The notes under the pieces: generated by a model | What the model saw: only the letters and a program-made list of their open reading frames with translations | Databases searched by the model: none | What the model was told of the DNA's origin: nothing | NCBI GenBank assembly: GCA_913060505.1 | Contig: CAJXRQ010000031.1 | Coordinates: 1 to 33,607, forward strand | Reading direction: 5' to 3' | Origin: an uncultured Desulfovibrio sp. | Lineage (GTDB): Bacteria; Desulfobacterota; Desulfovibrionia; Desulfovibrionales; Desulfovibrionaceae | Length of the DNA: 33,607 nt | Part shown: positions 7,896-15,680 of the stretch, piece after piece | Layout of the letters: each line of letters begins with the position of its first letter | Numbering within the stretch: position 1 is the first letter of the stretch | Made by a program: the position numbers and the translations under genes

Positions 7896-8495
7896 ATGTA
7901 TGGCAAAATACAAAAATTGACGACTTACGATTTGATAATGCTCGGCATTTTCAATGCGGCGCTGATATTGTTCTTTTTCGGCACGGCAATGATCCTCCAC
8001 CTGTTTCCGATATTGTGGGGAGCAATGGACCCCATAATCAACTTTGTGCTGGCACCAATTTTTCTGCTCATGTTGGTGCGCGTTCCCAAAATTGGAGCAC
8101 TGACAATACATGGTCTGATCATCGGTATGGTACATACCGCGATTGGTTGGTGGCCCGGTTTCATCGCCGGAGCACTGGGGGGGCTGCTCGCTGATACTCT
8201 TGTCTATCTGCTAGGCGGTTACAAACGGAAACTGGTTGCAATCGGTGGCATTTTAACCTTCGTAACCCTGAAGACCGCAATCTTTTACGCCCCTTTGTAC
8301 CTCTTCAAATACATTCCTTGGTTCAATGATGTTCTGACAATGTGGCCAAAGGAATATATTGCGAAATACACCTTTTACTATGCTTTGGGATTTCTTGTCT
8401 TCACTTGGATAGGGAGCTTTATGGGGCTCATGATGGGCCAAAGACTGTTAAAAAAATTCTTCAACAACACCCGGCTATATTCGGCAACACGCTAG
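7896..8495 (+). CDS. ECF transporter S component, Trep_Strep/MptD family
   Basis: A 199-residue, very hydrophobic membrane protein with about six helices, which supplies substrate specificity to an energy-coupling-factor importer. Recognisable traits of the Trep_Strep (MptD) family are the N-terminal TTYDLIMLGIFNAALI segment, the WGAMDPIINFVLAPIFLLMLVR region, the GWWPGFIAGALGGLLAD loop and the C-terminal SFMGLMMGQRLLKKFF. A ribosome site (GGGGAAA) precedes the ATG, 18 bp after the ABC gene. S components of this family occur in siderophore-type loci such as the equibactin locus of Streptococcus equi, which supports a metallophore or metal role here. The T and A components follow on the same strand, so a complete ECF transporter is encoded. 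The substrate cannot be read from the sequence. Confidence 0.85.
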   Translation: MYGKIQKLTTYDLIMLGIFNAALILFFFGTAMILHLFPILWGAMDPIINFVLAPIFLLMLVRVPKIGALTIHGLIIGMVHTAIGWWPGFIAGALGGLLADTLVYLLGGYKRKLVAIGGILTFVTLKTAIFYAPLYLFKYIPWFNDVLTMWPKEYIAKYTFYYALGFLVFTWIGSFMGLMMGQRLLKKFFNNTRLYSATR

Positions 8496-8544
8496 AGTCC
8501 TTTCACCGGCGGAAAGGCTCGATGAGGATAGTTATCCGACAAAA

Positions 8545-8569
8545 GGCGCGCCCTTTTTCTGGGCGCGCC
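8545..8569. repeat. GC-rich perfect hairpin between ECF S and T genes
   Basis: GGCGCGCCC (8545-8553) and GGGCGCGCC (8561-8569) form a perfect 9-bp stem with a 7-nt loop inside an AT-rich gap. On the plus strand no T-run follows; on the minus strand TTTTG follows. It is probably an mRNA processing or partial-termination structure separating S-component from T-component expression. Confidence 0.5.
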
Positions 8570-8606
8570 GAACTACTAAAAAAGAACGAATGGTAACCGC
8601 ATAATC

Positions 8607-9413
8607 ATGACATCGACTCCAAACTATGAGCAGGCCGCGGACTGTATGACTCCTTGCAAAAGGGAACGAACAAACGACAATCGTGTAGATACATTATATG
8701 ACCAGAAAAATTCAAAGATGAATCCATTCCAGCGATTAGATCCAAGGACAGTACTCCTCGTCTTTCCGTGCGCGTTGACATGCGTATTCCTCTTATCCAA
8801 TGCAGTACTCCGTGATTTCTATTTCATACTCTACCTTTTCACAATTCTCGCATGTTTGGGACGAGTAACACACAGTATTGTGTGGACAGTCATTCTTGCC
8901 GCCACCCATACTCCTCTTCTGGTACTCAACACCCCCTCGTATGAGCTCGTTTCCCTGACTCTCATCATCAGAAAAATCTGCATGATCCTGTGTACGGGCC
9001 AAATTCTTCTGGCGGCTGTTTCCGTGGGTGACAGCATCAACGTGATGAAAAAAATGAAAATGCATAGAGCGCTCATCATACCGACGGCTATCTGTTTCCG
9101 CTTCATCCCAACACTTATTTTTGAGGCGGGAATTATCAGGGATGCCCTGAAAATCAGACGATTGTACTCAACAAAAGCAATACTTATGCACCCGTTTTCG
9201 ACGTTTGAAATTTTCGTATCGACATTCCTTTTCAGAACCTTTGTTCTTGGCGAAGAGTTGTTTTTCTCGCTCTCCACACGAGGGCTCAATTTCAAGGGAA
9301 ACCATTTCTATCAAGAGGTTGGCTTTACCTATCGCGATGCTCTCTTTGTGCTCTTCACGGCGCTCTATTTGGTATTTGTCCTCTGCTCGCCGCTGCCGGA
9401 GGCAAAAATATGA
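8607..9413 (+). CDS. ECF transporter T component (CbiQ family)
   Basis: The integral membrane coupling subunit of an ECF importer, 268 residues as drawn. The CbiQ family starts with LDPRT-type residues, seen here at LDPRTVLLVF, followed by several helices, and carries the coupling-helix region with RALIIPTAICFRFIPTLIFEAGIIRDALKIR, where basic and small residues contact the ATPases, then the late SLSTRGLNF motif (usual A-x-R-G). The first in-frame ATG (8607) lacks a clear ribosome site and its first 37 residues are not family-like. The ATG at 8718 (MNPFQRLDPRT) matches the usual family N-terminus and may be the true start. The stop overlaps the ATPase start by 4 bp (ATGA), indicating coupled translation. 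Confidence 0.85.
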   Translation: MTSTPNYEQAADCMTPCKRERTNDNRVDTLYDQKNSKMNPFQRLDPRTVLLVFPCALTCVFLLSNAVLRDFYFILYLFTILACLGRVTHSIVWTVILAATHTPLLVLNTPSYELVSLTLIIRKICMILCTGQILLAAVSVGDSINVMKKMKMHRALIIPTAICFRFIPTLIFEAGIIRDALKIRRLYSTKAILMHPFSTFEIFVSTFLFRTFVLGEELFFSLSTRGLNFKGNHFYQEVGFTYRDALFVLFTALYLVFVLCSPLPEAKI

Positions 9414-10885
9414 CCACCACAGCCATATCGATAAAAGACTTCTCTTTTACATATACAGGTGCAAAACATCCTGCGCTCACAAACATCAACCTTGATGTTG
9501 CTCCTGGAGAATTCATTATACTCGCGGGGGAGAGTGGTTGTGGTAAATCAACCCTGCTACGTTGTCTGAACGGCATCATCCCACACCTCCTTCCTGGAAA
9601 AACAGAAGGAAACATCAAACTTTTCGGCGAGGACTTCTCGGAAATGACTCCGGAATCCATCTCGAAAATTGCCGGGTCTGTATTCCAAAACCCAAGATCC
9701 CAATTCTTCCATATCAATGTCACCGATGAAATCGCCTTCGGACCGGAAAGCCTTGAACTATCAAAAGAAGAAATCGTGCAACGGGTTGATGAGGCCTTTG
9801 ACCTGTTTGCCATTAATCATCTTCGCGACAGAAAAATGTATGAACTTTCCAGTGGGGAGCAACAAAAAGTTTCGTTTGCTGCCATCCATGCCACGGGGTC
9901 GGACGTGTTTTTTCTGGATGAACCTTCAGCGAATCTGGACTTTCAGGCAATTGAAAACCTAAAACGAATTCTGGAAATCCTGAAGAATAAAGGGAAAACC
10001 ATTATCGTCGCAGAACATCGCATCTATTATCTTTCTGATTTGTTTGACAGAATGACTATAGTAGAGAACGGAGAAATCATTACAACCCTGTCTCGAAACG
10101 CAAAAATCACCAATACGTTGATGCAAAAACATGGACTACGCGCTCTGGATTTGAGGTCTTTCATACAAAATTCGGACAAACTTCCATACGAAAGTGGTAA
10201 AAAGAATGGATGCACCAACCTGACAGCTCAAAACCTTTCCTTCTCGTACCGCAGAAAAAAGAAAAAAGTTTTAGAAGATATTTCTCTGGACCTTGTTCAA
10301 GGCGAGAAGATCGCCGTTATTGGACCGAACGGCTCCGGAAAAACCACACTCACCAAGCTGATCGCAGGCCTGCTCAAACCCTCGAATGGCACTTTCAGCG
10401 ACGGCTCAAAAAAGAAACTCTCGACAAGACAACGTTTGCAGGATTGTGGTCTGGTATTGCAGGAAAACAGTCATCAGTTGTTTTACTCGACGGTTCTGGA
10501 AGAACTCAACTCAGCTGTTGCCAAGGCCGACGAGGACTTTTCCATCCAATTTCTTGAGGATCTCGGTTTGGAAAAATTGAAGGATGCTCATCCGCAAAAC
10601 CTTTCTGCCGGTCAGCAGCAAAGACTGGTTTTTGCAATTGCTGCAATCAATTCTCCGCGAATACTCATTCTTGACGAACCGACCTCAGGGCTCGATGCCT
10701 ACAGCATGAAAGCAATGGGGAAGAAGATCAATGAGGAATCACAAAAAGGGTCGACGGTCATCATAGTAACGCATGACTTCGAATTTGTTTCCTCTTATTG
10801 TGATGCTGCGGTACTGCTCAAAGACGGGCACATGCTTCAACGCATCGACAGGTCAGACTTTAAATCCGCATTGCCTCTTTCCTAA
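9410..10885 (+). CDS. ECF transporter ATPase, fused double ABC protein (CbiO-like pair)
   Basis: A 491-residue protein with two complete ABC ATPase domains in one chain, replacing the separate A and A' subunits of many ECF systems. First domain: Walker A GESGCGKST, Q-loop VFQNPRSQFF, signature LSSGEQQKV, Walker B FFLDEPSANLD, switch His in VAEHRI. Second domain (from ~residue 270): Walker A GPNGSGKTT, Q-loop LVLQENSHQLF, signature LSAGQQQRL, Walker B LILDEPTSGLD, switch His in VTHDF. The Q-helix region after each Q-loop is what grips the T component in ECF transporters. It starts in a 4-bp overlap with the T gene and is the last gene of the transporter run. A hairpin 44 bp after the stop may end the transcript. 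No residue essential for catalysis is missing. Confidence 0.92.
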   Translation: MTTTAISIKDFSFTYTGAKHPALTNINLDVAPGEFIILAGESGCGKSTLLRCLNGIIPHLLPGKTEGNIKLFGEDFSEMTPESISKIAGSVFQNPRSQFFHINVTDEIAFGPESLELSKEEIVQRVDEAFDLFAINHLRDRKMYELSSGEQQKVSFAAIHATGSDVFFLDEPSANLDFQAIENLKRILEILKNKGKTIIVAEHRIYYLSDLFDRMTIVENGEIITTLSRNAKITNTLMQKHGLRALDLRSFIQNSDKLPYESGKKNGCTNLTAQNLSFSYRRKKKKVLEDISLDLVQGEKIAVIGPNGSGKTTLTKLIAGLLKPSNGTFSDGSKKKLSTRQRLQDCGLVLQENSHQLFYSTVLEELNSAVAKADEDFSIQFLEDLGLEKLKDAHPQNLSAGQQQRLVFAIAAINSPRILILDEPTSGLDAYSMKAMGKKINEESQKGSTVIIVTHDFEFVSSYCDAAVLLKDGHMLQRIDRSDFKSALPLS

Positions 10886-10928
10886 AATCTGCACAGATTC
10901 TTACAGCCTTACATTTTTCTTCAAGGAA

Positions 10929-10972
10929 ACAGTTCTCCTTTTTCGCCAACTACAGCGAAAATGGGGAACTGT
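10929..10972 (+). terminator. 18-bp stem-loop after ECF ATPase gene
   Basis: ACAGTTCTCCTTTTTCGC (10929-10946) pairs with 10955-10972 across an 8-nt loop, with one G-U pair and one mismatch. Only a weak T-rich tail follows (GAATTTCC). It is a plausible end of the transporter transcript. The rest of the 284-bp gap before the methyltransferase start (10886-11169) shows no convincing promoter or gene. Confidence 0.5.
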
Positions 10973-11169
10973 GAATTTCCTATTCCATCAAAACTACTCC
11001 TTTGCGCGTTAGTCGAACAGGCAACATATTTCTAAAAAAAACATTCACACACAATTGATAAGTTTCTGTTCTGCAATACACATAATTTTCCAAACATAGA
11101 GAGGAAATCGAGTCGCATTCATTGTTCCAATACGGGCGTAATAAATCACAACATTTATTGGGAGAAAGC

Positions 11170-11934
11170 ATGTATCAGGACTATTCAACAAAAATAGCAC
11201 AAGGTTGGGACTATTTTTTTGACGAAGCAGAAGCTCTTCGCGATCTCAATCTGTACTTGGATATCATCAAGGACTCCCCCGAACAATTTGGAAAGACATT
11301 GGATATCGGTTGCGGAACAGGTCGGTTTTCCATTCCTCTGGCCCAGAAGGGATATAGTGTTCTGGGCGTGGATTCCAGTGCCCCCATGCTTGAAGTGCTT
11401 GAACGCAAAAACAAGCAAACCAATCTTCAAGTGGGCATTGAGCGTACAAGTTTTGAAGACTTCAATTCAAAACAGAGCTTTGACGGTATCGTGGCATTCT
11501 ATGTTCTCCAGTTTATGCTCAAAAGCGACGATGTCATCAGTTTTTTCAGGAAGGCCCACTCGCTTCTCAGCGAAAAAGGCACATTTCTTTTCTCTGTATA
11601 CAATCCGTTGGGAGTCTGGAACCCGGCTGGATGGACAGCCAATCATATCAGTGAATTCAATGCTGGTTTTGCCAGGGGAGAATACACTTTCACCCCGACG
11701 AATACCATAAAAGGCATTGCAAAAGCTTCCGACTACAGGATTCTCCGCAATAATGGAGACTACTCTGTAGAGTATTACACCAGAATGATTCGGCTTTACA
11801 CGCTGATGGAGTACAAATTCATGCTCAAGGAAGCGGGATTCAAAACCGTAGAGGCCTATTCGGAACAAAGCCCGGCCCCTATCACGGATGAAACAACCGG
11901 TGCATTCAAACTTTATATTGCATCGCAGAAGTAA
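11170..11934 (+). CDS. Class I SAM-dependent methyltransferase
   Basis: A 254-residue soluble protein. SAM-binding motif I is clear (LDIGCGTGRFSIPLA), followed by motif II (VLGVDSSAPML) with the acidic residue that binds the ribose, a post-II acidic patch (FEDF) and motif IV (FDGIVAFYVLQF). The C-terminal part (YTRMIRLYTLMEYKFMLKEAGFKTVEAYSE) resembles Methyltransf_11/25 enzymes acting on small molecules. The start at 11170 is chosen because GGGAG precedes it; an upstream in-frame ATG at 11122 lacks a ribosome site. The gene lies between the ECF transporter and the TapB-like/peptidase pair on the same strand. Given the context, it could modify a metallophore or peptide scaffold, but the substrate is not deducible. 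Confidence 0.85.
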   Translation: MYQDYSTKIAQGWDYFFDEAEALRDLNLYLDIIKDSPEQFGKTLDIGCGTGRFSIPLAQKGYSVLGVDSSAPMLEVLERKNKQTNLQVGIERTSFEDFNSKQSFDGIVAFYVLQFMLKSDDVISFFRKAHSLLSEKGTFLFSVYNPLGVWNPAGWTANHISEFNAGFARGEYTFTPTNTIKGIAKASDYRILRNNGDYSVEYYTRMIRLYTLMEYKFMLKEAGFKTVEAYSEQSPAPITDETTGAFKLYIASQK

Positions 11935-12057
11935 CCGGAAACAAGGCAAACGCCAACAACACAGCATTCTCAAAAGTAAACTCACTCATTCGAGTGAATT
12001 CATGTTCAAAGGCAGATTCCAATTGTAACCGAAAACCACTAACAGAAAGGAGAATCC

Positions 12058-12738
12058 ATGGAACCTACAATATATCAGGGTTGCCTTGGGACGATTGACG
12101 AGGTGAACAAAATCACTCCCCCGGATCTGGATATTGACGCATACTTTCCCGTGGAAAATCCTGACAACTACTGGGACATGCTGTCCACACGGGTAAGGAG
12201 AAACGGAGAGGTACTGACCGGGCATATGCACTGGACAATCCATGGCACCACAGAATCCAACGGAAAGCAGGCATTTCTGCTTGGGGACCACAATCCCATG
12301 ATGCTGGTCATCAGCAAGGACGAAGAAGGCATACAGCACCACGCGGATATGCAGCCCAAGGGAGGGAATTCGGAATCCTTCACCCCTCCATGGACCAGCA
12401 TAAGCAACAAGGCCGGGTTTCGACAAAAGCGGACAATGCCCTACGTCCTGACCGAGGATGACGGTACGGAAATCCCGGCATACCTGGAGTCCCAGATGAC
12501 AGGCTATGAAACAATAAAAACAGCGGCCGGAATCTTCCAGAACTGCCTTCGAGTCGACACATACTACCAAAGGCAAACAGGAACGATCTTTACTTCCGCC
12601 ATTCATTTCTTTCCGGGCGTGGGGCTTGTTCGCTACAAGTTCCGTCAGGTTAATCCGGAACTCAATTCCGTCATATGCGTCGGAACCCTCGAACTGGAAA
12701 AGGCACAAGTGAACGGCATAGCTTACGGCAATGCATAA
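12058..12738 (+). CDS. TapB/DUF3108-like protein of unknown function
   Basis: A 226-residue protein without signal peptide or membrane segment. The C-terminal part shows a pattern seen in TapB/DUF3108-like proteins: an aliphatic strand with G-x-E-x-I, then AAGIFQNCLRVDTYY (usual V-P-A-G-x-F-x-x-C-L-x-V), then FFPGVGLVRYKF (usual W-x-x-P-G-V-G-L-V-x). The N-terminal half (DIDAYFPVENPDNYWDML) matches the 'YFPL-x-x-G-x-x-W' opening of the same group. A strong ribosome site (AAAGGAG) precedes the ATG. Its stop overlaps the start of the oligopeptidase gene by 8 bp, suggesting coupled expression. The assignment rests on motif resemblance only. A role as a lipocalin-like binding protein for the locus product is speculation. 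Confidence 0.6.
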   Translation: MEPTIYQGCLGTIDEVNKITPPDLDIDAYFPVENPDNYWDMLSTRVRRNGEVLTGHMHWTIHGTTESNGKQAFLLGDHNPMMLVISKDEEGIQHHADMQPKGGNSESFTPPWTSISNKAGFRQKRTMPYVLTEDDGTEIPAYLESQMTGYETIKTAAGIFQNCLRVDTYYQRQTGTIFTSAIHFFPGVGLVRYKFRQVNPELNSVICVGTLELEKAQVNGIAYGNA

Positions 12739-14389
12739 CTGGTCCTTTGAAGAAGAAGCGTGTCACTCTGCTCTTGTACGCAGAATAATGGCATTACAGG
12801 AAAAAGAGCACCTTTTTCACACTCAGATAAACGCTACCTGCCCTTCCGATAATGAAGGGCAGGTAGCGTTTATTTATAGGCTGGGTAAGGCGATACTTTT
12901 TTATAGGGAATTACTGACACTATTCAGCCTATTTTTACAACAGGATGTTACCTCCCCCCCCAGACGGACAGACGTTGCCAAGGCCAATCAGATCTATGGA
13001 AAAATCCTGCACGATCTGACAGGTCAACTTGACGCGGTGATAAGAACCAATCGGGAGCAACTCCTTTGCACATCTTTAGATGCAGGATGGAGAAATTTCA
13101 TAACAACAAAAAATACATCGAAACGATTGGGGAAAAAAGCCTTCGCCTCACACATGAAGCAGGAAAAGAAATGCCAGAAACAGTACTTTGACATTACGGC
13201 AACGATTCATTCCTTAAACCCCGCGCCCACGGAAGAGCCATCGATCATACCGAGAAAAAACAGGGAAAAAAGCTGGCTGGAGGAAAATCAAGCCTGGGAA
13301 AACATGGAACACGAGCTGGATGCCGTTTTCGATAACCTCCTTCAATCCAGGCAAGCTCTGGCCACGTCACTAGGATTTAAAAACTATCTCCAACTGCTTG
13401 AGCAAAAACAACCTTCCAAAAATTTTCCATCCCCTTCCAGCGGCAAGATCTCAGCCTCATGTAGAGAGTTGTTGAGCAGACTGCACCAACACCGCAAGGA
13501 CCATCTTGGACTCGTACGTTTGCGCCCGTTCGATATGAACACACGCAATATCAAAGTCTTCGGAGGCGTTGACGATTGGGTCGCCAAAACAGGCACACTT
13601 CTGCGCGAAATGCATCCCACACTATTGGACGTATTCAGGTCCATAATTTCAGAGGATCTGTTTGACATACTGCCAAACAACGGCAAGACGCCTGCAGATT
13701 TCTGTCTACAACTTCCATATAGCCAAAAGCCATATATGTTCATGAACTTGCGAGGCTCGAGAAAGGATGTCATGACCGGAATCCATGAAGTCGGCCATGC
13801 AATACATATCCATTTGCTGTTCAACAGATTCAACAAATTTTTTAATTACAAAGTCAACCCGGCCACAAGCGAATTTTTCGCATTAACTCTCGAACTCCTC
13901 TCGCTACCGCATATGGATTGCTATTATGCAGGGGATGATATTTCATCCTGGGCCAGGACAAAATTTATTGAAAGCCTTCTGACATCGTTTCTGACATTCG
14001 ATACTATCAATACATTTGAAAAAAGCATCTATCGTGAGGCAATCTCGGCAGCAGAATGCAAACAACGGTTCAGGGAAGCCATTTCCGGCAATCTCGGCCT
14101 GCTCGACTATACCGGTTATGAAAAAGCCCTGGAACTCTGGGCATACCGAATTCCCTTGTTAGTCTCATCTCCCGGATATTTCCTGAACTACGCCCGTACA
14201 CAGCTTGGTGCCCTCTTCTTTTTCGATGGTGTCAGAAACGGAAAATTTTCCATCGCTGACTATGTCTCCCTAATGGAAAGAAAATGCAATTCAGATGTGG
14301 ACGAAATTTTTGATGAAATTTGCTATACGGAGACCGAGGAAAGCATCGACAGCATGTTCTGCACATTGTCCGCCATTGCATACAATTAA
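12731..14389 (+). CDS. M3-type zinc oligopeptidase (oligoendopeptidase F-like)
   Basis: A 552-residue, probably cytoplasmic metallopeptidase. The zinc site is intact: HEVGH (H352, E353, H356) inside GIHEVGHAIHIH, with the third ligand Glu at about residue 381 in ATSEFFALTLELL, 25 residues downstream as usual for M3. The late helix YFLNYARTQLGALFFFDG also fits the M3 C-terminal region. M3 enzymes hydrolyse short peptides held in a closed channel. Beside a YcaO gene and importers it could trim a leader peptide, release amino acids from a peptide metallophore, or simply be a housekeeping peptidase. The first ATG (12731) lacks a good ribosome site and overlaps the TapB-like gene. An 18-bp terminator-like hairpin falls at codons ~33-47, so a later start after 12,871 or attenuation is possible, although the N-terminal helices look acceptable for the family. 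Confidence 0.85.
   Translation: MHNWSFEEEACHSALVRRIMALQEKEHLFHTQINATCPSDNEGQVAFIYRLGKAILFYRELLTLFSLFLQQDVTSPPRRTDVAKANQIYGKILHDLTGQLDAVIRTNREQLLCTSLDAGWRNFITTKNTSKRLGKKAFASHMKQEKKCQKQYFDITATIHSLNPAPTEEPSIIPRKNREKSWLEENQAWENMEHELDAVFDNLLQSRQALATSLGFKNYLQLLEQKQPSKNFPSPSSGKISASCRELLSRLHQHRKDHLGLVRLRPFDMNTRNIKVFGGVDDWVAKTGTLLREMHPTLLDVFRSIISEDLFDILPNNGKTPADFCLQLPYSQKPYMFMNLRGSRKDVMTGIHEVGHAIHIHLLFNRFNKFFNYKVNPATSEFFALTLELLSLPHMDCYYAGDDISSWARTKFIESLLTSFLTFDTINTFEKSIYREAISAAECKQRFREAISGNLGLLDYTGYEKALELWAYRIPLLVSSPGYFLNYARTQLGALFFFDGVRNGKFSIADYVSLMERKCNSDVDEIFDEICYTETEESIDSMFCTLSAIAYN
12829..12871 (+). terminator. 18-bp perfect stem-loop inside 5' end of oligopeptidase ORF
   Basis: AAACGCTACCTGCCCTTC (12829-12846) pairs perfectly with 12854-12871 across a 7-nt loop and is followed by a T-rich stretch (ATTTATAGG; the stem itself ends TTT). 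This has the form of an intrinsic terminator 90 bp after the TapB-like stop, yet it lies within the coding frame of the next gene. Confidence 0.7.
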
Positions 14390-14468
14390 GACAATCTGGA
14401 ATTCAGGACAGAAAAATACTCCCTTCATTTTGCTCAAGTAACCAACCTCTCACGGAACTGACAAATCG

Positions 14469-15416
14469 TTAGCTCGCGACTCCCGCCTCAAGGCATCCGT
14501 CCTCCTGCACCAAAAATTCATGAGGATTTACGCCAAATCTGGCCCGGAAAATCTTTGCAAAATGACTCAGGCTGGAATAACCCACAGCAAAAGCGGCTTC
14601 AGTCACATTCATCTGCCGCTCCCGCAGTAAATACCGTGCCCTTTCAAGCCTTTTTTCAGAGAGATATTTGTAGGGTGTGATGCCATGCACCTGTCGAAAA
14701 CCGTTCTTCAGCTTGAATTCATTGACCCCAATAAATCTTGCCAATTCGGTAATGGACGGCGGATTCTCCAAGCTCTTGTCGAGTAGATAACGAGCTTGCC
14801 AGAGTCTCTCCTTGTCAGACGAAGTCAGGCTGACGGCATACGCGTCCTCAGGAGATGTTGAACGATCAGCGCTGAAACGCACGTGGGAAATAAGTTCCAA
14901 CACCTTACTTTCAAAAAACAAAAGCTTTGTTTTGCCTGTAAATGGGCATACCAGAATCTGGTGCAACGCAACTTTCATCCCGGTCGTTATAGGCCCCAGA
15001 GATTTATGAACAAACGAATCGGAGGCATACGGGTCATTCATTCTTTCGGGACTAAATAGGGGAGTCTCGAAAAAAGTCGAAAGCATATCCACAGGAAGCA
15101 ATACTCCTATCCAGCAAACGGGATTGCCAGCAAGGAATTTCAATACTCGTGTCCGCCCAGAGTAAAAATCTATATGTACCTGTCCCTGTTCGACAGACAA
15201 GATCCGAGGGTTATTCCCGTGCTCTCGCGCTTCCCCCTTGATATCGCCGCCAAGATTGAAACCAATCTCGACCATCCCCGAGTCCTGAAGCTTGAATGAA
15301 TTTTGCGCCTTTATCTTGTTTCCCTTTCGCACAACCAGTGAAAGCTTGTTCTGCAGAGAGTGGCATTCCGTAAAAAACTCTTTGCGCATTGTAGACACTT
15401 TCTGTGCGCTGCCCAT
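14469..15416 (-). CDS. AraC-family transcriptional regulator, PchR/YbtA-like (second copy)
   Basis: A 315-residue paralogue of the regulator at 1018-1959, on the opposite strand. The two share the whole layout: a ligand-binding half (compare CPFTGKTKLLFFESKVLEL here with CPFFGTAREIFFEGKMLEL there) and a double-HTH C-terminus (ELARFIGVNEFKLKNGFRQV, then RYLLRERQMNVTEAAFAVGY and SSLSHFAKIFRARFGVNP). The start at 15416 (MGSAQK) is preceded by GGAGG at ideal spacing and makes the length match the paralogue; the frame is open to 15515, but that extension lies in the promoter leader. It is convergent with the oligopeptidase gene, leaving a 79-bp gap with no clear terminator. A Fur-box promoter drives it. 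It probably senses the same or a related metallophore. Confidence 0.88.
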   Translation of the reverse strand: MGSAQKVSTMRKEFFTECHSLQNKLSLVVRKGNKIKAQNSFKLQDSGMVEIGFNLGGDIKGEAREHGNNPRILSVEQGQVHIDFYSGRTRVLKFLAGNPVCWIGVLLPVDMLSTFFETPLFSPERMNDPYASDSFVHKSLGPITTGMKVALHQILVCPFTGKTKLLFFESKVLELISHVRFSADRSTSPEDAYAVSLTSSDKERLWQARYLLDKSLENPPSITELARFIGVNEFKLKNGFRQVHGITPYKYLSEKRLERARYLLRERQMNVTEAAFAVGYSSLSHFAKIFRARFGVNPHEFLVQEDGCLEAGVAS

Positions 15417-15491
15417 TTCTCTACCCTCCATATCATGCCGAAATTCGACAGAGTCATATAGATGATCGGCTGATGAACTCTGGTATCTAGT

Positions 15492-15510
15492 GATTATGAA
15501 ATTCATTATC
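15492..15510 (-). promoter_or_regulatory. Fur box
   Basis: Read on the minus strand, GATAATGAATTTCATAATC matches 15 of 19 positions of the Fur consensus, including both outer arms. It overlaps the -10 box of the second AraC gene, the standard position for iron repression. It is a better match than the box upstream of the first AraC gene. Confidence 0.75.
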
Positions 15511-15531
15511 GGCATAAGTATAAAATGTCAA
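15503..15531 (-). promoter_or_regulatory. Sigma-70-type promoter for second AraC regulator
   Basis: On the minus strand a perfect -35 TTGACA (15526-15531) and a -10-like TAATGA (15503-15508) are 17 bp apart. The start would fall near 15496, giving a leader of about 80 nt. The Fur box covers the -10 element. Confidence 0.6.
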
Positions 15532-15574
15532 GATTTGCAAATCAAACGTAAATTAAAATCTGAGTTAAACTGGC

Positions 15575-15610
15575 AAAAAAGGCCTGAAGATTTCATTTCT
15601 CCAGGCCTTT
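15575..15610 (-). terminator. Intrinsic terminator of chemotaxis-protein gene
   Basis: On the minus strand AAAGGCCTG (15602-15610) pairs with CAGGCCTTT (15578-15586) across a 15-nt loop with additional inner pairing, followed by a run of T (15575-15580). It lies 70 bp after the chemoreceptor stop codon. Confidence 0.85.
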
Positions 15611-15680
15611 CAGCATAAGCCAGTTATGAAACCATGACGAAATCACCCATTAGCCGGTGAAGTGTCTTGATCAGGCAACA

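Noticed and set aside
10980..11171. Cys-rich 63-codon minus-strand ORF (six Cys) in the gap before the methyltransferase, considered as a RiPP precursor
   Set aside because: No ribosome site, wrong strand for the locus, start lies inside the methyltransferase start region, and no leader/core pattern.
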